A stretch of DNA of 64,000 bases from Phytophthora hibernalis (taxonomy: Eukaryota > Oomycota > Peronosporomycetes > Peronosporales > Peronosporaceae). The notes under the pieces were generated by a model. It did not search any database. It worked only from the letters and a program-made list of their open reading frames with translations, and was not told the origin of the DNA. Both the position numbers and the translations under genes were made by a program. The stretch is from assembly GCA_012656075.1 (NCBI GenBank), contig JAAKBF010000218.1, positions 372,001 through 436,000 on the forward strand, given 5' to 3'. Of the stretch, positions 12,632-23,771 are shown piece after piece. Every line of letters starts with the position of its first letter. Positions within the stretch are counted from its first letter, which is position 1.

Positions 12632-13728
12632 TCAGCGAATACGGAACCGAAGTCCTTCCGCTTCAGCGCCTGTGCTTTTCTTCCTCTCATCAGCGGCAGA
12701 CACGGGTCGGACTGGTTCGCGGCCTGCAGAAGGAGAATCAACAACCCGTTCCGTCTGCATTCTGCGTGGCACTGACCTAGAAGCTGGGTGAACTGGAACG
12801 CGGCGTTCATCAGAGCTGCTGATCGCATCCACCGAGTCGTCACTCGAACTACTGGAGTAGCGTAATGGGTAGACAAGAGGTGGGCGTCTTGACCCTGTGA
12901 CGCGGTCGCCATCCTCAACGACATTGGAAACATCACCCTCACTCTCTGACTCGTTCTGTTGACGAATGTTCGTGATACGAACGGTGTCGTCCTCACCTCT
13001 AGTTGAGTCTAAGAGGACACTATTGTTGTCGTCCGAGTGTGCTGCGTGGCGGTCGGTAACGCCATCAACCATGTCGTTGCCCGAAGGATTACTAGGGCTC
13101 CCGGTAACATCATCGTCAAAAAGGTTTGGCTCGTGAAGATGCGATACTGGGCTAACGTTGGCGCTTCCCCGAAAATCGTAAATTCGGCGGTAAATGGACA
13201 TGCCTCGTCAATTGCCTTCCCGAGGGTTTCCCCAGAGCGAGCATCTCCTCTGTAATGCCGATTCCAGTATGCTGAAGACGCGCGCATGCCTTCCTTATAG
13301 CAGGCGAAGAGAGACGTCCAGCGACTCCGGCATGTTTGGTCATCCCACTGGATGGCGTTCTTTGGATCCACGAGGCCCAATCTCTCCATTTGCTCTCCAA
13401 CAAACGCGTGAACAGGATCAGCCATGAGACCGAAATCAGCGATCTTTTATCCAGCACCATGTGCCCTGCTTTTCCCAGTAGTGGATTCAATGATATCACG
13501 ATTAGCCTTCTCCTCCATCCATCTCACCATGTCACCTATCGGAGCACGTGCACTGTGCCCATAGTTGCTAGCAGCATCCGTCTTGCGAAATGCCTTCTCT
13601 TTTCCTGCATGCTTGGGAGTCATCTTACTATCGGTAGTAAGATCTTGAGAAAAATGACCTTTGATCAAATAAGTGCAAATACGCTTAAGTGGATACACGT
13701 TCAAGCTCAAGGTCAAGATCAAGCTCAT
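12632..13728 (-). pseudogene. Harbinger-associated accessory ORF (Myb/SANT- or trihelix-like)
   Basis: Overlapping minus frames form one approximately 330-residue protein with two frame changes. The N-terminal segment has GDMVRWMEEKANRD. The central DNA-binding-like region has QWDDQTCRSRWTSLFACYK (about 13290-13345), resembling the C-R-x-R helix of Myb/trihelix proteins. The C-terminal half is rich in serine and aspartate (SSSSSDDSVDAISSSDE) and basic residues. PIF/Harbinger elements commonly carry such a second protein that helps the transposase enter the nucleus and bind DNA. The assignment rests on context plus the motif. Confidence 0.55.
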
Positions 13729-13993
13729 GTCTGTGAGCCACAGGTTATGCTTACGACGTGTCTTGTCTGTTTTGTTGCTCTAACTTATGTGGAGAAGCAG
13801 ACTGTCGAATGGCGGCACAACGCTGAATGCCGACATAAAGCGGAGTACCGGAAAACGACGAAGGCGAACAAACCGATTGATGGATGTCGGCACGGAGCGA
13901 CGGGAAACGGCATTTTCTGCAGGAAAGACGGAGTCGGATTAGACGGCAGTTCTGCCCCGGTTACATACGACCTTGGGACAAGGCCTGCGACAT

Positions 13994-14112
13994 GAGGGAC
14001 CCCGATCGGAGGCAATGTTTACGCCTCGATCTACAACCCCGACCGACGGACCCCGATCTAGCAACTCGACGGACCCCGATCTAGCAAATAGAAGACCCCG
14101 ATGTGGCAACTC
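13994..14112 (+). repeat. Short tandem repeat, GACCCCGAT core
   Basis: Four to five copies of a unit of about 26 bases with the core GACCCCGATCTAGCAA. It lies just upstream of the Ty3/gypsy body and may sit within its 5' LTR. Confidence 0.6.
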
Positions 14113-14736
14113 GGTCACGTGATCCGGGTAAATCAGGACAGCGATGATGAGTAAGCACGACGGGAAGTGATAGGAAGAAAGCCAGAGAACCAACGAGTGG
14201 CGAGGAAGGCACTGATAGGATAGGAAACATAAGGCTCAGTCCCGAATTCTCTTTGTGATACGCAAGTGGATTTCCTTCGTTCCAAGAGCCAGCAGCCTCG
14301 ACCGAGAAGATCCCCAAGATAAACCGGCCTTGTCGTTCGCTGCTGGATCCGTGTATTCAACCCCACATCCCGTGCCCAATAGGAGGGACGCGTTAAACGA
14401 TACCGTCCATGCGTTGCTGATAACCCGACGCCGAAGACGAAGAACGCACTGACCCGATAACGCCGTGCACAAACGAGGCCGGCCCGATAACGCCGCACGC
14501 CCAAGGTCAAGAGGAGAGGACGTCGTCGCGCACGAGTGAGACGTCAGAGCAAGAGCGACGCAGAGCGAGGAGAATCCGCGCTGCGCCGGAGAAGCACGCT
14601 TCATAGGTTCCTAACCTACTTGGATCACACCCCATCCAGAGATACGCTACTCAAACAACCGGGAATTTGCCCGACGCTAGCGCGAAGGGTTTGTGCGAGG
14701 ACGACTGCAGATTTCTGCTAAGGCGCTACTGCACAA

Positions 14737-14753
14737 TGGTGCCGCGACCGGGA
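14737..14753 (+). promoter_or_regulatory. Putative retrotransposon primer-binding site
   Basis: TGGTGCCGCGACCGGGA follows a CA dinucleotide and starts with the TGG that pairs with a tRNA 3' CCA. Which tRNA it pairs with is not determined. Confidence 0.4.
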
Positions 14754-15092
14754 GTACTACTCCGGAAGATGGGGTAACGAACAAGAAGGAACCGGAAGCG
14801 GAGCGCCGTCGATCAAAAGGTCGTCGACGGCAAGTGATCTTGAAGAGAGACCCGACGCGTTGTGGAGCTCCGAGGGAACCTTCACACCATGCCATGGTGC
14901 CAGCGATCAAGAGGAGGCGTTTGAAGAACAGTTCGCCGTTCCCGATGTGGCTTCCCGGAGGCCACCAAGGGTATCGACTCACGTCGAGGCCCCGCCGGTC
15001 CGAAGTCTGTAAAGACCGAAGACCACCAAACCCCGTCCTCCAAGCCAAAGCGCAAGAAGCCGAATAAGGAGAAGATTCGCACCCCGGACTCG

Positions 15093-16282
15093 GTGGACGA
15101 CATCACGCTAAAGCCGTCCAGCAAGGACGCGGGACGAGAGTATACGACCGACGAGCTGGCCTACGGACTGAGTCGTGTCGAGCTGTTCAGACAGCTTGAG
15201 CGCCATCCGGTTCTAGACTTCCTCAAGCCGAAGTTGATTGGAGAGATCCGAGGGCCCAGCCCGATCCCCGTCCTGGGGATCTCGCGAGCGTATACATCGC
15301 GGCGTCTGGACTCTTCAAGATGCCGCGCGGTTCCGGCTTCGTGCTGGGAGCGTTCGAGATGGAGAAGGTGTACGACTGGGACTTGTTGTCATGGAAGGAC
15401 GCGATCTACGTGCTCATCGACCCCCTCGCGGTGCTGATGGGGACAGTTGAAACCCCGTCGCAGAGCCCACGCAAGGACAGCCCGACCTCGACACAGCCGA
15501 GTCCTCCCGCATTCTTACCCGAAAAACTCCGACAGCAGTGTCGAGTCGCCTAAGCGGATGCAGATGCCATCAGGCCAACCACCATGAGTACAAAGAGCGC
15601 ATGCCTTACCAGCCTACAACTTCCCGCAGAGGGCGCCCGCCCCCACCGAGACAGCCGCACTGCCGCAACCGGAGGCCCCGATCGCCAGAGAAGGCGCAGT
15701 TCCCAAGGCATTCGAAGACGCGTTAGTACGTCTAATGCAGTCGACACTGATGCGCACCTTCGCTTCCCCAGTGCAAGTCTCTATGGCGGTTGCCCCAGCG
15801 GAGACGGCTAAACCGAGGCCTACGACGACGACCTGTCAAGTGGACGTTGATGTGGCTATGGAATCGGTGAGCTCGCGCGGGTCGACTCACGGCAGGGAGA
15901 CTCGGCGTGGTCGCGACGAAGATCCGGACGACTGGTTCGACCTAGACAATGATGCGACAGGGGCGCCGCTGCGATCTCCTCGGCCACGGCCGGTGTTGCC
16001 AGCGGAGGCGTGACGCGTGTACGTCTATCCGCATTCTCGGAACTGAAGGAATTCCATGGACGCGACGCCAGCGAGGAGAAAGCCCGAACGTGGCTAAATT
16101 GGGTCAAGTCCGCGTCACGACGGGATGTGATGACGAGCAACGCGAGCATCACACCACGGACATTCGTTGACGCGGCGTTGGAAGACATCGCTCCGCGGAA
16201 ACGCCCGTCGAGGACGGCCGACATCCCTACGCCGACCATAACAGCCGAAGAAGAACTGCATGTCATGAGCTTTGATGGGTAG
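15093..16282 (+). pseudogene. Gag-like polyprotein remnant
   Basis: Frames at 15093-15320, 15320-15550 and 16010-16282 read as pieces of one gag protein. The clearest part (16030-16110: SAFSELKEFHGRDASEEKA, then ARTWLNWVKSA) is the helical retrotransposon-gag signature. The sequence then runs within about 60 codons, without zinc knuckle, protease or reverse transcriptase, into residues that normally precede RNase H (AEEELHVMSFDG). Confidence 0.6.
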
Positions 16283-16640
16283 GCAAAGGCCAAACGAGAA
16301 GGCGGAGCGTTCAGCGCAGTCGTTTGGAAACTACCTGGATGGTAAATCGTGCACGCAGCGTCGGGCTACGCCACGGACCTCACCGTCAATGAAGCGGAAT
16401 ATCATGGCATGTTGCTGGGGTACTCGCTTCTTGACGAGGAAAAATCTCCCGGCTGATCGTCTGTGGAGACTCGAACTTGGTCATCCGACATATGCGGGAC
16501 GAGATGGACTGCAAATCGCCAGGTCTGAAGCTGTTGAGACAGCCGGCTCGGGACGCGCTTCGGAAATGGCCGAAACACGAATTGTACCATGTACGTCGGG
16601 ATTGGAATGTCAGTGCCGACCTTCTGGTATGACAGGCTCT
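16255..16640 (+). pseudogene. Ty3/gypsy RNase H domain, frame-broken
   Basis: Pieces in two frames match the RNase H fold in order: a first catalytic Asp block (SFDG); a middle block with the VNEAEYHGMLLG motif around 16390-16425 that supplies the catalytic Glu; a third block with GDSNLVIRHMR around 16470-16500 supplying Asp; and a C-terminal HVRRDWNVSADLL block around 16590-16625. It would degrade RNA in the RNA-DNA hybrid during reverse transcription. It is inactive here because of frameshifts and stops. Confidence 0.6.
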
Positions 16641-17099
16641 CCAGCGCCAATCTGGCATCAGAGCTCAATCCCCGAGGAGTTTCAGGATCTGAACATACTA
16701 AACCGCTTGACGGAGGTCAGGCGATCCAGGGAACGCGACCAGGCAGCGCCCGATCTAGAACCGGAGACACCCGATCTACTCCGATCGGAAGGAGAATGTG
16801 TCGATAAGAGACCCGGACGGCTCCGGTGTTGCCGATGACCACGAGATCGGCAGCGGCCCGAACCGCGCCAACCCCAGACCGAACCCTGGAAGTCTTGCAG
16901 GAGTTGGTAGTACAGCGGTTGCGACTACACCGGATCCGGATCGCCCAAGACGAGGAACTCTGGATCGCGAATCTCAAGGCAGAGCGGTGATCTGGGAGAA
17001 CTCACACGACTGGAAGCGAAGAACGACAGTAAGATCGTACACCAGTATGAAGAAGGCGAAGGAGGTTGCTCTACTACCACGCGAAAGGCGATGAGTCGG

Positions 17100-18397
17100 C
17101 CGAAGAACGCGATACGATCATGAAGCTGATTGCCCCGGAGACTCTCCGCGAGGACGTGTTGCACCACTATCACGCGAGTCTGGAAGGGCCCACCAAGAAA
17201 TTGGCTGGACCTACCAACGGTTACGACGTCACTTCCATTGACCGGGAATATTCCGGAACGTGCAACGCTATGTCGGCGAGTGCACCGACTGCAAAACGGG
17301 AAAAGAGAGACCGACTTTCCAAGGCGAGTCCCGGGCAACATCGTAGCAGCGTATCCGTTCCAAAATATCGCAATGGACCACGTCCCATCACTGCCCGCGT
17401 CTTATAAAGGAACACCGAACTCCTCGTGTGGATCGACTTGTTTACGGGTTTCGTGATCGTGAAGGCGAATAACTCCAGGACGACGCAGACCGTCGCGGAG
17501 GCATACGAGGAATCCGTCTTCCAAAGGTTCGGAGCAAGCGACGCAATCCGGCACGATCGGGAACCAGGCTTCATGTCCGATTTCTTCAGAGCGTTCAAGA
17601 AACTGATGGGTCAGAAGCAGCGGATGACCCTTGTTTATCGACCGCAGTCCAACGGAGCTGCGGAACGCATGGTGCAAACGATCACAAAAGCGATTAAGAT
17701 GTACATCGCGGACGTGAACCAGCGAGATTGGGATGAATACGCTGAGCGACTTACCTTCGCGCTGAGCACGGCACATGACCGCACAAGGACCGAAACCCCA
17801 TTCTATCTCGTACACGGTTGAGATCCCCGGTCTACGTTGGAAGGGTCGCTCGCGGTCAGCAAAACGTCACGTCGCGACGCAGACGCCAGACATTGGAGGC
17901 TGCAGATTCAACGACACTACAAGACAGCACGAGAAAAAGCGTTAGAATTGATCCGCGACGCGGTCGACAGCCGAGTCCGACCCCAAAACGAAGTCGCGAC
18001 CGAACATCCGATCGAGACCGGTTTACAAGTGTGGTTGTACCTAGATCGGCTTAAACCAGGCTACGCACGCGAGCTCGCACACATGTGGCACGGCCCGTTC
18101 CGCGTAGTCGAACTCGTAGGTACATACGCCGCACGTCTCGAGATCAGGGGCACGCCGTACCAACTGTATCCGAACGTGCACATCTCCAAGTTGAAACCCG
18201 TCCGTCAATCCCCATCGCGGCCCGCGATGTCACTGACCGTGCCGCCCGATACGCGTTTGACTTCGACGAAGAGTTTCTCCCGGAAGACAGACGTGTATGA
18301 GGTGGAACAAATACTAGACATGCGGCACGATATATGGGTGGACACGACGCGAGTTCGAGGTGAGGAGGATACTGTGGAAGACCAAGGTGACGGATGA
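17100..18397 (+). pseudogene. Ty3/gypsy integrase, core mostly preserved
   Basis: The zinc region contains VLHHYHASLEG and a C-x-x-C pair (ECTDCKTGK, about 17270-17300). The catalytic core has three expected acidic residues: WIDLFTGF (about 17428), AIRHDREPGF (about 17550) and QSNGAAERM (about 17645-17670). The C-terminal part (17837-18300) has the VWLYLDRLKPG and MWHGPFRVVE blocks and ends in a chromodomain-like YEVEQILDMR (about 18296-18325). Two tryptophan codons appear as TGA (about 17237 and 17819), besides at least two frameshifts. Inactive. Confidence 0.75.
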
Positions 18398-19140
18398 CAA
18401 GAAGACCAAGTCGAAGAAGCACCGCAAGCCGAAGCGCAGGCCGACTGCGGGCACGACCGAGACCACCGAGGTGGAGATCACGAGGGTGACCTAAGCAGTG
18501 ACGAGATGGTCGAAGTGACCGTGGCATGGGGCCCACTGACTACTGCCAAGATGGTCGTCGTCACAGAGGTAGGCGGCCGTTGACCATCGTCGAAGAAGAC
18601 GTTGTTGTAGCTGCTGTTTGCGAGATGCCCGTGGTGGGCGAAGGCGAGATTTACCGAGGTGATTGCGAGGAAGATAAATGCGGGTGTGGATCTTGGCCGT
18701 CGTCACTGCGATGGAGGTCACCGTCTTGAGCAAAGACTTCGCTGAAGCCAACCCGGATTTTATTGAGATGTCCTGGTGGACTAAGCTGAAGCCGTTGAGA
18801 AGCCCGAAGTGGAGGAGGCTGCAAAATGGACGTGGTTAAATCCGCGAATACGATCATTGTGGTGGACGCGGTGGAGGTGGCTGCAGTGGGAGAGACTACC
18901 GAAGTCCTGAAGACCGCAGGAGAAGCTCACCGTGGAAATGTTTCCGAGTCTACGGGTATGGCGAGATGGGAATGGAGGTCGCAGTCAGATCGTCGTCGAA
19001 GAAGCCGTCCCTGCACTCAAGCAGGAAAGCTGTTAATGCGGTATCTGCGGGAGAACTCCACCGTGAGAAATAGACCATAGTTGCCGAGGTGGTTACGTCA
19101 AGCGGGAGGCGAGGACATGACGAATGGAACGTGAACAAAA
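18398..19140 (+). other. Lysine- and valine-rich tail and intergenic DNA
   Basis: A basic, threonine-rich open stretch (DDKKTKSKKHRKPKRRPTAG) continues the retrotransposon ORF to a stop near 18492. Short valine/glutamate-rich frames then run to about 19080 without a recognisable domain. A 3' LTR should lie here but was not identified. Confidence 0.35.
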
Positions 19141-19180
19141 CATCACATGATCAAACAAACAACAAGTATTAACACGTTGA

Positions 19181-19212
19181 GCGTGAAACTACGAGTTCGT
19201 GAAACTACGAGT
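19181..19212 (+). repeat. 16-base tandem duplication
   Basis: GTGAAACTACGAGTTC occurs twice back to back at the left edge of the hAT region. It may be a transposon end or a replication slip. Confidence 0.5.
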
Positions 19213-19350
19213 TCTCCTTCTCCTCCTCGTAAAAACTGAAACTCGTGCTCGACATGACGCCAGCCAAGCTTTCATCAGAGAAATCGTCCTCCATGACCCA
19301 ATCCAGATGCAGAGGATACGTGAAGCAGAAGGGCGTGTGCTTGCGCGGAT

Positions 19351-21545
19351 TTACTGTAGTGAGGCGATCAAAGGGAAGCGCCGCCCATTTGATCGGGGAA
19401 ACGCCGCCCTTTTGATCGCCTCACACTGCAACAGATCCACAAATTCGTCGTTGCGGTTCAGGAACATCGGCGATGTTGTATTGCGACAAACTGGTACGTT
19501 GTGACGTGACCATACTCCCGCTAACGCTGAAGCCCCGCTCAATCTGGCATGATGATGCAGGGAAATGGCGAAGAGCACTTTCACTGCTCGCGGTAGGAAG
19601 ATGTAGTTTTTGCGGTGCTCAACTCGCCGCCAGAATAACAGAACCGATTCCGGCGCTCCTGACTCCGACCGTTCCACGTCAATTGGATCGTCTTTCCAGC
19701 GATCGAGCTCTTCGTCCACGCGTCGATGCATTTGATTCACACTGACGACCGCTGATCTGCGCGGAGGACGGGCAAACATCGCCTCGAGATCACTATAAAT
19801 CGGGGTGGCACTTGGAGGAGGTGGCCCGACTGCATCACTTGGATCCGCAACAGTGTTCAGTAAGGTGCGTAGCTGATCGCGAATATGCATGCGCTTTGTC
19901 CCTCTTCTCGCAGGCATCACGTATTCCAAACCCTTGCTGTTTGCAGACCAGCAGGATGACGGCATTTAGACTCAATCTCGAGCTTTTGAAAATGGGATGC
20001 AGTTTTTGCAGCATCTCAAATACATACGACGTTTTTGCCATCTTGGTGTCGTCGTAGTAGCGGCCGAAGAAGCGTCCATCAAATGCATCGCGAAGTAGTA
20101 GGCTGGTAGACTTCGCAAGTGGCTTGAGATCGCTCGGGTCAATCCAACGAGGGTTCTTGTCGGTAGTGTCGAACAGGTTTTTCGTTGTTTAGGTCTGTCA
20201 ATGAAGCTTGTATAGCACAATCAGCACGTACACTTGATGAGGTGCCTCAGCTTGACATGTCAGTTTAAGCTCTGCTACAGGATCCAGGACGGACAGCACG
20301 TGAATTAAGTCCTTTTCACGTCCGGCAAGCGGAAACAGTATTTTCTCGAACTGCCTTCCGCCGCACGCTCTGCAAACCATTCTTCAAGCGCCGGCCACTT
20401 TTCCAGAACTCGTCGGATAGCTTTGGTGATACTCAGAAATCGGGCGGAGGAATTGTTCAGCAAGCGCGTCGTGGAGGTCTCGATCCTCGTGTTGCATAGT
20501 GCTTCGAAGAAATCATTCGTTACTTCGACCGTGCGTACTTGGTAGATGGTAGTTTTTAACAGCGTAATTAACCCAGTCATCTCTAGATTCTCCTGTTTTT
20601 GTCGTTCATGCCACACGCAGAGCGAATTGTGGCATGAGCCATGTGTGCCATGCACCACTCCCATCGTAGCTGTAGTTCATCCGTCAGTAGACACCTCACA
20701 TCTGAGCCCTTGTCGCTCGTGTCACCGTAGAAATTTGAAGTAGTCATCCGGAAGTCCTCCAAAGCGCGCTTCGTCCGTAGCAGAAACGGTCTTTTGATAC
20801 CTTTGTCACAATCACCGTATGAGGGACTGAACTTGTGCGTGCCCAGCAGCAAGGACCTGAACTACCAATTCCTGTCAACTAGGTAGACACGTAGGCCAAG
20901 GTACTTCTTCGACGTCGTTTTGCAGGTCCAAAAGTCTGCCATCATTGTGAAGTTCGGGTACACCTTTTTGTTGTTCTCGAAAAACTCGGCGACCTCCTTC
21001 CTCGTGGAGGAGTACAACTCGATGATAGTTTCACCGATTTTCTCCGCAGTCATATTGACCTTCACCCCTCCTTCTTGTCGAGGGCCTCCAGCAATGGACC
21101 CCTCGTACTCACACATACACAGCGGCAAGTTGGTTTATGATGCAAGGCGTTTCCAGGAGAACGTTCAAACGTGCTGGATTCCGCGTATACATCGTCGACA
21201 GTCGCAGGTGCTCGATCTCTACTTCACGTTTTCGTTTTGTCTTGCCTTCCTTCTTAGTTTTCGGCGATTCGAGGTGGTGGACTAGACGTAGATGTTTAAC
21301 AGCGGCGGAGGTCCTTCCCTTTGATAGTAGCAGCAGGTTTGTGGCATTGTCCGCGCTTCAACAGAATTCATCTGCCATGCAGATGAACCCGACCTTCGTT
21401 TTGTTGTCCTCGTCGTACTCGACACGCACACCCCAGCCGAAAATGAAGGACGTCTCACCAGTTAGCGCGGGTCTTCGTCTGAAGGCGCCGATCTCAGTCC
21501 AGTTCTCGATCGCTTGTCTGACTGCTGCTGGGGCGGACTACATCG
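19351..21545 (-). mobile_element. hAT-family transposase gene, decayed
   Basis: Minus-strand order: a BED-like zinc-finger region (about 21300-21540, with WTEIGAFRRR and paired Cys/His); the catalytic start NFTMMADFWTCKTTSKKYLG (about 20890-20950); a middle helical region (LTDELQLRWEWCMAH, then RRVLEKWPALEEWFAERA, then HVLSVLDPVAELKL, about 20240-20700); and the C-terminal dimerisation domain (about 19400-19600). An in-frame TAG replaces an expected Gln near 20867, and the frame shifts at least twice (about 20360 and 20625). hAT transposases cut and paste with 8-base duplications, but I could not define the ends. Confidence 0.75.
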
Positions 21546-21569
21546 TGGACGTTGCGTCTAAGCCTCGAC

Positions 21570-21975
21570 TCTGAGCTGAGAGATCGGTGGCAGTGGCTAC
21601 ACTTGGTGCTGGTTTCCGACTTGAACTCGAACCTGCGGTGGCGGTCTAGGTGACGGCCGGCCTTGGACTAGACCGCGGTGGCGGCGGCTCCGCTCGATGC
21701 TGACGGCAACTCTGAACTTAGAGATCGTGGACTTGGTGCTGGGCTCGACCTTGGACTGGAGCTCGGTGGTGGCGGCTCTACTCGGTACTGGCCTCAAGAT
21801 TGGACGAGGAGCTCGGTGGTAGCGGCACGGGGTGCTGATCTCTCTCTACCCTGGAATTTGCGTGGGCGCTCGCGTTGGCTGCACTTGATTCTGGCCTCGG
21901 TATTGGGCGGTGAGATCGGCGACGGCGGCTCCACCTGAAGCTGGTCTCCGCCTTGGACTCGGACTCGCGGTACTG
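21570..21975. repeat. Degenerate GC-rich minisatellite (GGTGGCGGCTC words)
   Basis: Irregular repeats of units containing GAGCTCGGTGGTGGCGGC and CTTGGACT words, with several poorly conserved copies. Neither strand gives a convincing protein. Confidence 0.5.
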
Positions 21976-21999
21976 CACGCAATGCTAGATGCTGCGCGA

Positions 22000-22540
22000 G
22001 CTTGGACTGGGACTATCTGAGTATTTTTCGCGACTGCAGAAGATCGCCGTAGTTTACGGCATAAAAATTGACCAATAGAAATGGCTGCTGGCGAGCACGG
22101 CCTCTGGCGACCTCGTCAGAACGAGCAAATTCTCGCGAGCACCAAAGATTGCTTGTGCCTCTCGTACTTAGGCAGAGCGAGGAATAAAATCTCAAAAAGT
22201 GTGCTCGCTGTTTTTCCGCGAGCAATAAAACCTTATTTGGAGTGACATTTGTTCGCGGGGAGTCAGGGCTGATGTGAGAGATACCGAGAGAGATGCGCGT
22301 AGCACGGGTGTTTTGTTTTAGTGAATTCTGGCAAAAAAGTTATTATTCAGTCAGTAACTACGCCTAGGTGCTCGCGTTGCTAAAGTATAGCTAAATCCTC
22401 GACTAGCTTTGTACTCATTAAAAGCACGCTAATCAGTGTACCGCTCCAGCCTACACTAAATCTTTTAAACTTTTTAACATTGTTTAACATGTATTGTACC
22501 TTTCCGTCTTTTTGCCAGCTCTTGGAGCTAGCTCCGAAGG
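22000..22540. other. No gene seen
   Basis: AT-rich non-coding DNA between the hAT relic and the next repeat. Nothing supportable on either strand. Confidence 0.5.
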
Positions 22541-22546
22541 AGTTGC

Positions 22547-23173
22547 GTGACTAAAATGGACTTCCTCATCTGTAAGGCTGACCAACAAAAACAGCCTTTA
22601 TTAAAGGCTTATCTAACTGGACGAAATCGACAGCGAGAACAAAAAGGCCACGAGGACAGCAGGAACTACACTGACGCTAAAGACGCCAAAGGTGCCGAGG
22701 GGCACCCGCAGGATGAGACACTGGCGCTGTCGCTCGTGCAGACGTGGTTGCACCTGAAGGAGGAGATGCTGACGCTTCTGTTGGAGCCGAGCTGGCTGCA
22801 CCTGCTGGTGGAGATATGGTTCAAACAGAGGTAGCTACGCCTGCAGGAGAAGATGCTGTTCGCGCAGAGATTGATGCGCTTGGAGGAGGCGATGCTATTC
22901 GAGTAGTGGCGAACGTGACTGGAAGAGGAGATGCTGTTCGAGAAGTGGCGACTGTTCCTGAAGACGCTGGCGATGCTGCTTGAGCCGGTGGTGTTGTACG
23001 CTGGCGATGTTGTTCGGGTCGAGCTGCTGGGTGATATGCTGGTCGGGCTACACCTGCAGGAGGAAACACTGGCTTTGTCGTACGGGATGAGGTGTCTACG
23101 CCTTCTGAAGGAGACTGTTCACCGAGGGGTGAATTCGCCTGCAGAAAGGGCAGCTAGTGCTGTCTCTAACTGA
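22547..23173 (+). repeat. Tandem coding-like repeat, acidic/alanine-rich
   Basis: From about 22740 to 23110 a 45-51-base unit is repeated 6-8 times. In one + frame (22744-22983) it reads as variants of A-T-P-A-G-G-D-A-V-R-x-E. The upstream part (22547-22740) encodes a lysine/aspartate-rich stretch in another frame. Frame interruptions prevent one continuous ORF. It may be a repeat-containing gene broken by indels, or a minisatellite. No function can be named. Confidence 0.45.
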
Positions 23174-23572
23174 ATCGGGCAGTTGGATTCGGCCGTGACC
23201 CGAAGCTTTTCGGTTAGGTAATTTTAATGTTGCTGCACCTGATGAGAAGGAATAAATGCTAACGGGATATGTAATATGCCATTTTTCTCTCGTGTCTAGA
23301 GTTCTTCGCTGATGTTTTAAGCCATGCAGCGTTTGCCTACGGTTAATAATTAATATCGAGCTCGCAGCTAGGATCGTCGCCAAAACTACGACGTTGAAGC
23401 AGTAAGTGGTTTAACAGCTATTAAAAATAGTTGTTGCTCTGATGATTATCTGTGGTTTCTCGTGGCTTTGTTTGTCCTTGCAAATGATAACAGCGTCGCG
23501 GTCAATAATTACAAAGAGATGGAGGCTCAAACTGTACGCGGCAACCACGTGGTCAGCATTCCGAGTGTTGTC

Positions 23573-23647
23573 ACCGGTGTAGCTCAGTGGCAGAGGCTCA
23601 CGTGTGGAGGACGGAGGTTCACAGGTCAATTCCTTCCGTTGGTGTAA
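23573..23647 (+). ncRNA. tRNA-like sequence, probable tRNA pseudogene or SINE head
   Basis: TAGCTCAGTGGC (23580-23591) fits the RNA polymerase III A box exactly, and GGTCAATTCC (23624-23633) resembles a B box at tRNA-like spacing. A 7-bp acceptor-like pairing is possible with three G-U pairs, but the anticodon stem does not form and the T loop is too long. A functional tRNA is unlikely. Confidence 0.35.
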
Positions 23648-23771
23648 TGGAGTGTGCGCTGATTTTCTGTGCGGTCTGACCTGGCATCGATGAAGGAAGG
23701 GAGTGATAATATAGCGATCACTAACTATGGCCAAGCGCCATGAAGTGTGAAGCAGACAAGGAATCGAGGAC

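Larger units (their letters stand above)
14737..18492 (+). mobile_element. Ty3/gypsy retrotransposon, internally deleted
   Basis: Order: a primer-binding-site-like sequence, a gag-like region (15093-16200), an RNase H domain (about 16260-16640), the integrase HHCC zinc region and core (17110-17820), and an integrase C-terminal domain (17840-18400). Protease and reverse transcriptase, which should lie between gag and RNase H, are missing. A 5' LTR probably ends at CA just before 14737, but I found no matching 3' LTR downstream, so the LTRs are unresolved. It cannot be autonomous. Confidence 0.75.

Noticed and set aside
23573..23647. Functional tRNA gene
   Set aside because: The A box is perfect, but the anticodon stem fails to pair and the T loop is oversized, so only a tRNA-like call is kept.
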